Below the pieces are notes generated by a model. The model was not told the origin of the DNA. It made no database searches and saw only the letters and a program-made list of their open reading frames with translations. From Notospermus geniculatus (Eukaryota; Nemertea; Pilidiophora; Heteronemertea; Lineidae), in assembly GCA_002633025.1 (NCBI GenBank), contig NMRB01000275.1:101256-165255 (forward strand): a stretch of DNA of 64,000 nt, read 5' to 3'. Below are positions 13,301-23,100 of the stretch, piece after piece (position 1 is the stretch's first letter; each line of letters starts with the position of its first letter). The position numbers and the translations under genes are program-made.

Positions 13301-14482
13301 GCAGCTGAGTTGGGCAGATTACTATTTAGGAGAAGGAAACTGGAGTGGCAAGAGAAAAACTGCTGGGGCAAGGAGAGTCACCCCTCTCTATGACATGAAG
13401 AGTGTGTCCAGCTGGGGGTTCAACCCAGAACCTCATCGATGTTTTCACTTCACCAATCTGACAGCTCATCAGTCTCTGTCACCACCTGAAAACTCATGCA
13501 TGTAGCTGAATTCTCATCGTTTTCCATCCTCATCCCTCTGCCCTATCTTTCCAGTATCCGTGTCTGGCTCGCCGTCATCGCTTCCAAGCTCAATAGAAAA
13601 CACAGGAAAACAAAGTCAAGAATTAGCCGATAAGAATTCTCAAATCGAACGCTACCAAGAGATCATCGAACAACAGGAGAAGCTCATCCAAGCGATGCAG
13701 ACTCAGGCAGAGAATTTCACGAGCTCGTTCTTCAACGATTCAGAAATCCTTGAGGAGAAGAATCAGTTGACGGAGGAAAGGAAGCTGTTTTATCAGCAGA
13801 AGGCAAACTTTGAGGAGGAGAGGAAAAATTTTACTGATGCGGCGATACGACTTGGACGCGAGGTAAGGAATGTTATTTATGATGCTCCGATGTTTGAGAG
13901 ATTTGATGCAACTTTCTGAATGTGTAGCAAATAACGCTGGGTCCAATTGGGGATTGACACTGGTATGGTGACTGGTATTTTTGTCGCTTTTTCAGCGTAA
14001 AGCATTTGAGGATGAACGGGCACAGTTCTTACAGCAACAATTCTTACAAATAACACCATTCACTGCCAGCCAGAAAGCTAACTCGGCTTCACGGACCAGC
14101 AAGAGAGCAGGATCAGGTGAGGCAACTTACATTACATTCCTCCTCTGGTTTCAAGTCCGTTTCTTCACATTATGATTCCCAATTTAGGCCTCTTCTCTCG
14201 AAGAGTCAGCTCGAATCAGGCTGTCAGATAGGGGCAGCAGAGACATTGTGCCTGTCACCTCTTGAGGTTCAGGTTCAAACCCTTGTCGTACCCATTCTTC
14301 ATCTGAACTCTTTGGCACCGCAGGTTTTCTCTGGGGACCCTGGTTTTTTCTCCTGCTTGACATTGGTTCACCCAGTGTTGTCTATAGTGTTAATCATGAC
14401 ATTCGTTTCTGTTACAGTGAGTGACTGTGGTGCTAAACTCGAACGTCGAACTCCCGGGTTGCAGAGCATGTGGACAACCTGA
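7381..14482 (+). CDS. SSX2IP: Afadin- and alpha-actinin-binding protein (SSX2IP/ADIP family)
   Basis: A coiled-coil protein of centriolar satellites and adherens junctions, which in vertebrates anchors microtubules at the centrosome. Ten exons join in frame: 7381-7608, 7887-8026, 9475-9643, 12187-12325, 12511-12577, 12699-12867, 13089-13290, 13555-13862, 13996-14116, 14418-14482, giving about 535 residues (human about 614). The start is the ATG of MGDW, as in the human protein. Family blocks seen: EDNI-like CTRDNIDQCVAHLN, ELTMLGFKSMYE, MDILNSLQRADGKRGTW, AAIRLGRE followed by RKAFEDERAQFLQQQFL. Most of the middle is heptad-rich coiled coil. Exon 7 must end at 13290, not at the earlier GTGAGA at 13266, because only the later donor keeps frame with exon 8. 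The C-terminal tail after the last coiled coil is shorter than in human. Exons 2 and 3 exist a second time at 9927-10066 and 11739-11907; either pair gives the same frame. Confidence 0.93.
9193..9304. mobile_element. Palindromic hAT-like MITE with 8-bp target duplication
   Basis: A 112-base near-perfect palindrome, ends TAGACTCGGGACCCAGTCG and the complement of TAGACTTGGGACCCAGTCG, centred near the AAACG/TTTGT point. It is flanked by the direct repeat GGCCACCA (9185-9192 and 9305-9312). Copy 2 of the tandem repeat has a single GGCCACCA at 11532-11539 and no insert, which is the empty site. An 8-bp target duplication and ends beginning TAG fit the hAT superfamily. No coding capacity. Confidence 0.88.
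9927..11907 (+). other. SSX2IP: Second copy of SSX2IP exons 2 and 3
   Basis: Exon 2' is 9927-10066 (140 bases) and exon 3' is 11739-11907 (169 bases), with intact AG acceptors and GT donors. Together they are 309 bases, exactly 103 codons, so a transcript containing both pairs would stay in frame and gain a second copy of the N-terminal block and first coiled coil. Encoded residues are the same as in the first copy; changes are at third positions (for example CTA/CTG Leu, ACA/ACG Thr, GAG/GAA Glu). Confidence 0.85.
10485..10816. mobile_element. Non-coding insertion with short terminal inverted repeats
   Basis: About 330 bases present only in copy 2 of the SSX2IP tandem repeat. The interior is rich in repeats of the AAGTCCTTAAA / GAAAGTCC type. 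The ends are AGGATTCCTCC and, in reverse complement, AGGTTCCTCCC. The matching place in copy 1 is the continuous sequence near 8445-8455. It resembles widespread animal MITEs built on AAGTCCTT words; exact ends and target duplication are not settled. Confidence 0.65.
14236..14312 (+). repeat. Possible tRNA-derived SINE fragment
   Basis: The segment with TGCCTGTCACC, GAGGTTCAGGTTCAAACCC and ACCCATTCTTCATC is closely similar to one at 61250-61312, which has GGTTCGAGCC, a good RNA polymerase III B-box. It lies in the last SSX2IP intron. Two dispersed copies with a B-box-like core suggest a SINE; no full tRNA fold is present. Confidence 0.35.
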
Positions 14483-14828
14483 AGTTGGCATTATTTCACA
14501 AGAAATGCACTGGGAGTGTGAATAGCTAATGCAGCGAAACTCTGAGGTGCTGACTCTTTCCATGGTTGTGTTTCAAGCACGTGCTCAATCAAGATTGGAA
14601 ACAGGCCTAGAGCAGTTGGGAGGCATTGGGACTCACTAGGACACCCTTAGGAAAGGGATCAGTTAGAACGTAAAGTTTTAAATGCAACTCTCTGTTTTTC
14701 TGCGAATGAATCTCCACATTTGATTCACCATAGGAAATATTAGCAGCTATTCTCAGTTGTTCTCTGAGGTGTTTTGATGATCTTGAGTGCACTCGATCAC
14801 AAGGAGGGTGTTGAAATTGTAAATAATT

Positions 14829-14834
14829 AATAAA
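14829..14834 (+). promoter_or_regulatory. Poly(A) signal, probable SSX2IP
   Basis: AATAAA about 350 bases after the SSX2IP stop in otherwise AT-rich sequence. It is the first such hexamer I see downstream. Confidence 0.45.
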
Positions 14835-16873
14835 ATGTGCTCAAAATTCTGTTATAAAGTAAGATTCTCGACACCTACCTACATTGCAATGGCGAGTTTC
14901 GTACCCTTCAAAGTATTGTGACCAATTGGGCCTGGAAAAGCTGACCGTGAATGAAGTATTCCTGGTATTAAGCTATGATATAGGCCTACTGTACATTGCA
15001 CATTGCTTTTAGGCTTCATGGTCATTTCCTGCTTGAGGTTCTACATTTGTACATGATGGTTTACTCAGGAATGCTTCTTATTTATGTTTACTTCGAGGAT
15101 CACATGAATTCGTCTGCTATGAACTCATTCAGTACGAAATGTTGGCAGACGATAGTTATGAGCAGACGACATCTTCCAGGAGGCATTTCTCCAAATTGGC
15201 AAGTATTATTGGAAATTGTTTGAAGAAACTCTGTTAGTCTTGGTATCCCACAGTATTCCTATCATCTGCATGATATGCTGGCCGCAGCAGTGTTGAAAAT
15301 TGTGGGCTCCGCATTTGTACTGAATGAGTGAACTGCACAAAACAGTTTGATTTTATCATGTACATATACAATGTACATTACAACAGCACGATCATATACA
15401 AAATTAGTATTCAGGACCGCAGATTTCAGTATTAGAAAACCCCCGGTCTATTTCATAAACAGTTTTAGTAACATAAGGTCATAACAAATCGTATTCTTCT
15501 GATATGTCTCTGGTCATTATTGACTTATTCTGGCCAATATTAGGGTCCATTATGACTGAGTATGAATTGTCTTTACCATGACACGACCAGTATTCAACTG
15601 ACAGCTGTACATGAGCAGTTTATGACCAACACAACGGCTTCGGAGTCTTCAATATTTTGTAGGCAGTGCGTGTATTACGATGTGGTATTAGAGAAGGTCT
15701 TCACTGTCAGTATCAGGAAGGTTTTTGTGACAAAAGTGTTGTTTACTGTTAATTGAATTGGATAATTCTTTGTTATTACTTATGATCTCTTAAAAGTCTA
15801 ACGATGTTCTCATCTTCAGATTATATTGTACTTAACCTGCCACCCCTAACAGAGAAGTGGGTTCTAGCCATATGTAATGGTTAAGTGTGTCACTCGCGGT
15901 TGGGTCCATTTTGGGTGGGTAGAACTGTGGCCGAGATACTCATGATGACATGCATTGATTTGATGTCAGTTTTGCATCAGTCACAGCAAATTTGGCCTTG
16001 ACGTTTTGAAGTTGGTATCTTAAGACATTCCATGTTTTTGCTGCATGCTTTTCTTGCTTTTGATTTTTGAAGTTTGTGTAGTTTTGCGTGATTTTTGTTG
16101 GATTAGTTCCGAGGTCGTGGACCATTTTGTAGCACATTTCATGCACCAAAACAAAGATTGGATTGTCCATCCAAATTAATGGGTCACAACAGGGAGAGGG
16201 GGTACTCCGTGTGAATGTTCGTTCAAGGGCTGGGAGTGTACTTCATTTGGCTCTCCCTTAGTATTTGTAACCACAATAGGTTCACTGCACTTTTAAGGTC
16301 AGCATGACTGTCTTGCCTGAAGTTGGCAGTTTATTGTTCACATTTGCATAAAAAGTATTTCAGTTGTGCACAAAATGTAAATGAATTATTCAACATATCA
16401 TGTCTTCCTGAGCTTTTTTTAGGAAGACTCGTCTCATATAGACTGTGTCGAAGTATTGATTTGTTATTTAACGAGATGAAAAGATGTGCTTACAATGCCA
16501 TCCAGTGACAGTTATCAATTGGGAAATTTCTGGGATCACTTTTGGAATCAGCCCTGTCACTCTGAACCCCCCATTGGTCACTCCCTGTCCCGTTTCTGAT
16601 GTTGGTGTTTGGTATGCCTAGGCCTTGATGGTGACTGGCCAAACTTGGAATTGGTCCCCTGTGGCACAGCTACTGTACCGGTAGTACAGTCCTGATTGCT
16701 GCCATCTCATAATCAGGGGAAGATAGTCAATTGAAGTAATAGCCATCTCATGTACTACCAAGTACACTGTAGTGTAGAGTTCATCTCTTATTTCTATCAG
16801 TCATGCTCCCCTAGATCAGTTCTTGAGGTATCACCTTTTACTATTCGAGGGCAGATCGGACCCAGGGACTGGC
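14835..16873. other. Intergenic stretch between SSX2IP and HMGXB4
   Basis: No gene recognised. Open frames here have no familiar motifs and are not joined by convincing splice sites. The two flanking genes are convergent, so this is sequence downstream of both 3' ends. Confidence 0.5.
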
Positions 16874-17266
16874 AGTTCCAAATCATGGCATGCTGGTGCC
16901 TTGAAATTTAGTCCGTTTAACTTGTTGATCTCTATCTTTAGGTGATTTTTGCCATCTTGGGGCCCAGATCGAACTGAAAACCATCCAAGATAAAGCTCAG
17001 CGGTACAAGTACCGCAATCTGTCGAAAGGTGGCAACACCATACAGCGAGTCCCCTTGCAGTCTCCATGCTAGCAACTAGACTTGATGCTAGCAACAGTGT
17101 ACCGTACCACTATCAAACGAAAGGTGGCGACACCATACATTGACCCTCCAGCGTATTGATGAAAATATGGTGATTGCTTGTGTATTTTGACCTTAGGATT
17201 TGGGACTGGCCATAGAGCAGAAAGAGTTAACAGAACAATAAGATAGAGCGAGGTAAAATATACTCA

Positions 17267-17272
17267 TTTATT
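17267..17272 (-). promoter_or_regulatory. Poly(A) signal in copy A of the HMGXB4 tail
   Basis: AATAAA on the minus strand, about 305 bases past the copy A stop. The matching signal in copy B is at 19792-19797, downstream of the stop at 20108. Confidence 0.5.
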
Positions 17273-17577
17273 GCATAATTAGACAACAGATTGATGTACT
17301 ATTTACATGGTATGTACAACAAGGAACGATCATGAACATTTTCATGAAAAACAATGATAAAATGCAGTGACTGACTTCTAATATGAACACCCCAACCCTC
17401 CCTTCAATGTCTCAAGAACTTTTTTCAGAATGACAGGACCCGCTGCACCTGGGCATGATATAATCAGAGGCTGGGTTCATGATACACTCGCAAAAGAGAA
17501 TCCAGATTGAGAACATTTTTCTCTGCAGGCGTCGTTAAAAATGCTGCCTTTGGTCTGATGATGAAACTTGAGGCCTA

Positions 17578-19297
17578 TCACAGGCCCGGCATGATGTATG
17601 CTATATTGTCCAACGTTTCTGCCAACATCTCATCTGGTATTGCCTTTGTTTCTGGCACGTGTGGTGTAAGACACATGAGAGGTCCGAGGGCACACAACAT
17701 TGAATCCAGCATGACGGACAGGCTCCCTTGGACTGCGATCTGACCCTGAAAGTACATGTACAGACATCAGAAGACAGGAGAGTGTTTGAGTCTCACAGAA
17801 GACGCTCTTCTTTTCATCACCTTGACTTCTTTTTGGTGTTCAGCATCAGACTCAGAGATATGTTGGCAATGAGCTGAACAACATCACAAGATGTTGAGAT
17901 AGAAAGTGTGGAAGAAAACAAATTGTTCTGGGAGTTTTCACCAAATGACTGGCTCTACAAGTACTACTCTAAATACTTCCTCTGTATATTTCATAATAAT
18001 GCCTTACCCTTGATTCCGTCAGTCGACTGCCAATGATACTCAGACTTTCGCCCAGAAGCTTGAGATGGGCAGCAACATCAAGCGGAGATGTAGAATGCAC
18101 CTGAAATGAACAAGAGGTAGCTGCATGGTTATTATCTTAAATACATCTGAAGGTTTCCCACAGGGCGTTAATCCTTCACTTACACCTGGCCAAAGATGAG
18201 TCAGAATGGCACATTTTTGGTCACAAGTTTCCATTTCCTGATTCCTATCTTTCTCTTCATCACTAAGGCCTCTCAGACAATGATGAGTGAAACTCCCCCA
18301 CGACTCCCCATAAACAGTAAGCGCCCCCCCCCACATTCACCTCAAATAAAGAACTCCTTTCCTCTCCAGCTTTTTTACCCGCGGGTCCTGTTGATGTGAT
18401 CTTGGAAGGTAGGCCCATCTTCCCTCCCTTCTTCCCTGTCGTGATTAACGTTGAACCTTTGGCAGCTATTTTCTTGGCTTTCCGTTTCCATGACTGTAAT
18501 CAGATACTTAGAATATAACTCTCTCATGTAGGTTTGATGTCAAGCAGATTAGAACGTCAATTTCGACAAGTACGGTATTAGACTCTACATGTGTATGATA
18601 AATTTCCAACTTACCAACTTTTCTTTCTCCAGTAAACCTTGCCATATTTCCCCCAAACGTTTGCTGATTTGCGCAAAATCTGAAAGCATGAAAGGTCAGA
18701 GTTGCAATATTCTTGTGAATCAGGCATTCATCATTTTGCCAATTCATATTCAATTTAGGTTCTAAGATATTAGGACACCATTCGATGCAAGACATCATCT
18801 GTCACTTGAGTGTTTAATGGTAAATACTGACCTCTCTCTGGATTCTCTGCGATGACTTTATTCCTGTATGTATTGCACCATAACATGTAAGCTGTGGGAC
18901 CACGTCGTCTCTTTGGCTGCAATGTAAAGTATCTGCTTAGTAAAAGCAACAGACTCAGATCAGAGATTTAAGTCGTGTAAAGGAAACCATTCAGGATAAA
19001 AACAAGGCGATTCTCAGACATGAAAGCTGTCCTCATATCAGGCTTGGCAGGAATAGGGAACCAACATATAGATATTCTGGAGAAGCACTGCATGTTCTTA
19101 AACTCAACATACCTTTAATGGATCATCAGGAACTTTCTTTTTCGTCTTTTTATTGGCTTTTTTCTCCTGTGATGTCATAAGTTTCATAGCCATCACATCT
19201 GTGTCAGCATAGGTGGTGGCATTGTTATCTTTAGACTTGGCCTTCTTGCGGCCAGGTGATTCAGTTGTAACGACATCAACGTCGATGTCTTCAGATC
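17578..19297 (-). pseudogene. HMGXB4: Extra copy of HMGXB4 exons 5-10
   Basis: Exons at 19297-19113, 18916-18832, 18679-18615, 18493-18341, 18100-18008 and 17745-17578 have the same lengths (185, 85, 65, 153, 93, 168 bases), splice sites and stop as exons 5-10 of the main model. It has no exons 1-4 of its own and lies downstream of the stop in exon 10 at 20108, so it cannot add to that protein unless exon 4 splices past the first set. One amino-acid difference seen is Asn instead of Ser in the KKA(N/S)KKTKKK block. It is either the other allele assembled in series or a tail-only tandem duplicate. Confidence 0.8.
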
Positions 19298-19791
19298 CTG
19301 AAAAGGACAGGAAGAAGACCAATATACAAGAGACAGGAACTATCTCCTTTTATACAAGAGACAGGAACTATCTCCTTCCACCTGATACTTGACAGAGCAA
19401 CAGTCAATCTGAGTTCCAAATCATGGCATGCTGGTGCCTTGAAATTTAGTCCGTTTAACTTGTTGATCTCTATCTTTAGGTGATTTTTGCCATCTTGGGG
19501 CCCAACCATCCAGGATAAAGCTCAGCGGTACAAGTACCGCAATCTGTCGAAAGGTGGCAACACCATACAGCGAGTCCCCTTGCAGTCTCCATGCTAGCAA
19601 CTAGACTTGATGCTAGCAACAGTGTACCGTACCACTATCAAACAAAAGGTGGCGACACCATACATTGACCCTCCAGCGTATTGATGAAAATATGGTGATT
19701 GCTTGTGTATTTTGACCTTAGGATTTGGGAATGGCCATAGAGCAGAAAGAGTTAACAGAACAATAAGATAGAGTGAAGTAAAATATACTCA

Positions 19792-19797
19792 TTTATT
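19792..19797 (-). promoter_or_regulatory. Poly(A) signal, HMGXB4
   Basis: AATAAA on the minus strand about 310 bases after the exon 10 stop of the main HMGXB4 model, in the context GCAATAAATGAG. Confidence 0.55.
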
Positions 19798-20107
19798 GCA
19801 TAATTAGACAACAGATTGATGTACTATTTACATGGTATGTACAACAAGGAACGATCATGAACATTTTCATGAAAAACAATGATAAAATGCAGTGACTGAC
19901 TTCTAATATGAACACCCCAACCCCCCCCCCTTCAATATCTCAAGAACTTTTTTGAGAATGACAGGACCCAGTGCAGCTGGACATCTGATATAATCAGAGG
20001 CTGGGTTCATGATACACTCACAAAAGAGAATCCAGATTGAGAACATTTTTCTCTGCAGGCGTCGTTAAAAATGCTGCCTTTGGTCTGATGATGAAACTTG
20101 AGGCCTA

Positions 20108-23100
20108 TCACAGGCCCGGCATGATGTATGCTATATTGTCCAACGTTTCTGCCAACATCTCATCTGGTATTGCCTTTGTTTCTGGCACGTGTGGTGTAAG
20201 ACACATGAGAGGTCCGAGGGCACACAACATTGAATCCAGCATGACGGACAGGCTCCCCTGGACTGCGATCTGACCCTGAAAGTACATGTACAGACATCAG
20301 AAGATAGGAGAGTGTTCGACTCTCACAGAAGGCACTCTTCTTTTTATCACCTTGACTTCTTTTTATAGTTGAGCATCTGACTCAGAGATATGTTAGAAAT
20401 GAGCTGAACAACATCACAAGATGTTGAGATAGAAAGTACTCTGCAAGTACTACTCTAAATACTTCCTCTGTATATTTCATAATAATGCCTTACCCTTGAT
20501 TCCGTCAGTCGACTGCCAATGATACTCAGACTTTCGCCCAGAAGCTTGAGATGGGCAGCGACATCAAGCGGAGATGTAGAATGCACCTGAAATGAACAAG
20601 AGGTAGATGTGTTTCAGCTAATAACCATGTAGCTGAGGGTTTCCCAAAGGGCATTAATCCTTCACTTACACCTGGGAAAAGATGAGTCAGAATGGCACAT
20701 TTTTGTCACAAGTTGCCAAACATGGCACACCATTTCCTCTCTTCGTCTCTTAGACTTAAGACAACGACAACGAACCTCCCAGTAAGCGCCCCCCCCCACA
20801 TTCACCTCAAATAAAGAACTCCTTTCCTCTCCAGCTTTTTTACCCGCGGGTCCTGTTGATGTGATCTTGGAAGGTAGGCCCATCTTCCCTCCCTTCTTCC
20901 CTGTCGTGATTAACGTTGAACCTTTGGCAGCTATTTTCTTGGCTTTCCGTTTCCACGACTGTAATCAGATACTTGGAATATAACTATCTCATGTAGGTTT
21001 GATGTCAAGCAGATTAGAACGTCAATTTCGACAAGTACGGTATTAGACTCTACATGTGTATGATAAATTTCCAACTTACCAACTTTTCTTTCTCCAGTAA
21101 ACCTTGCCATATTTCCCCCAAACGTTTGCTGATTTGCGCAAAATCTGAAAGCATGAAAGGTCAGAGTTGCAATATTCTTGTGAATCAGGCCTTCTTCATT
21201 TTGCCAATTCATATTCAATTTAGGTTCTAAGATATAATAGGATACCATTCGATGCAAGACATCATCTATCATATTCGAGTGTTTAGTTGTAAATACGTGT
21301 ACTGACCTCTCTCTGGATTCTCTGCGATGACTTTATTTCTGTATGTATTGCACCATAACATGTAAGCTGTGGGACCACGTCGTCTCTTCGGCTGCAATGT
21401 AAAGTACATGTATCTGCTTAGTAAAAGCAACAGACTCAGATCAGGGCTGGGTTGCACAAAACTCATGTTAGCGCTCTTGGTGTTAGCGCTAACTTCATGT
21501 TAAGTGACGTAAAAAGACAATGGATTTTTACGTCATTTAACATAAAGTTAGCGCTATCGTGAGTTTTGTGCAACCGGGCCCAGAGATTTAAGTCGTGTAC
21601 AGGAAACCATTCAGGATAAAAACAAGGCGATTCTCAGACATGAAAGCTGTCCTCATATCAGGCTTGGCAGGAACAGGGAACCAACATATAGATATTCTGG
21701 AGAAGCACTGCATGTTCTTAAACTCAACATACCTTTAATGGATCATCAGGAACTTTCTTTTTCGTCTTTTTACTGGCTTTTTTCTCCTGTGATGTCATCA
21801 ATTTCATAGCCATCACATCTGTGTCAGCATAGGTGGTGGCATTGTTATCTTTAGACTTGGCCTTCTTGCGGCCAGGTGATTCAGTTGTAACGACATCAAC
21901 GTCGATGTCTTCAGATCCTGAAAAGTACAGGAAGAAGACCAATATACAAGAGACAGGAACTATCTCCTTTTATACGAGAGACAGGAACTATCTCCTTCCA
22001 TCTGATACTTGACAGAGCAACAGTCAATCTGCCAAACTTACTTCAGTTCTTGGTCAGACATTCAAAATACTCCAAAGATGGGTGGGTGGGGTAAACATTC
22101 ATCAAGAAGAACCAGGAGATACAATGCCTACCCCTCTGCAAAACGAATGACGATTGTTGACTCTCATTGCGACTACATAATAACCTACCTCTTTTTACTT
22201 TCTTCTTATATATTCTCTTTTTCTTCCTCGGTAGTGCGTTTCCCCTCGGCGTCAAGTCAATCTCTAGGCCAGCATCACTGGTGTCGCCCGCTTCCTCAAC
22301 CCCACCACCTTCACCATGCTCATCACCATCACCATGTGTCATACCTGCAATCACAATTTGGGTCAGCTATGATTTTACACAACTTACTTCTGTGTGGCAA
22401 ATTGCTTCAACAGCAATCACTTCCTCCAGGACTAAAACAAGCACTAAAACAAAACCAGTCTGACGTACAAAGCAAAATGGACTGTTGAGAAATGCCAAAT
22501 CTTACCAGAGATAATCTCTTCAGCAATCTCAGGTATTGTCTGTTCATGCTGATCAGCTTTGCCTTCCTTCTTTGACTTTTTTTTCTTCTTCGTCTTGCCT
22601 TCCTTGCCTCCCTCACCAGCAGGGCTAACACTGATTACCGGAGTAGCCTGGGTTGTTGGTGACGGCAACACAGTAGGCACCACAGGGACGACAGGCGCGA
22701 GACCCAGATGCATGGCAAGAGCACTCTGCTCCGCCAACTCCTTCTGTTCCTTGGCCTTAGCATCTCGAGCTAACTGCTGGGCAGCAAGAATATCTTTAAT
22801 CTTAATCTTTTCAATCCCAGTACCCTCTCTGTCCTTCCCTTTCCTCTTTTTGCCCTCCGACCTCGACGATTTCTTCTTCTTCTTCTCATGTGTCGATTCC
22901 CCGTCAGGAGAACTTACAATCGCTGCTGCTTTTTCTTTTGTGGGAGACAGGATCAGCTTCATCTTCAACCCACTATCTCCCTCCATCACACTTGTCACAT
23001 CCTGATGCTCGGGGATCTCCAACGGGGGAAGTGGGGGTAATGGATCCACGTCTTTCTTACGTGACTTTTTCTTTGTTCCTTCAGTAGGAGGAGACTGTCC

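Larger units (their letters stand above)
16874..22020. repeat. 2.5-2.6 kb tandem direct repeat (HMGXB4 exons 5-10 and 3' flank)
   Basis: Copy A is about 16874-19411, copy B about 19412-22020. Both begin AGTTCCAAATCATGGCATGC and end near ACAGAGCAACAGTCAATCTG. There is no N at the join. Differences include a 136-base MITE only in B (21445-21580), a changed stretch around 18170-18310 versus 20640-20780, and poly-C length. Both copies carry a poly(A) signal and about 390 bases beyond it. Confidence 0.88.

Noticed and set aside
13266-13505. Extension of SSX2IP exon 7 to the stop at 13505
   Set aside because: A GTGAGT donor at 13291 gives the correct phase to exon 8 and the family continues there.
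22559-23005. Phe/Ser-rich plus-strand frames opposite HMGXB4 exon 3
   Set aside because: Complement of Lys/Asp codons; no splice support or similarity.
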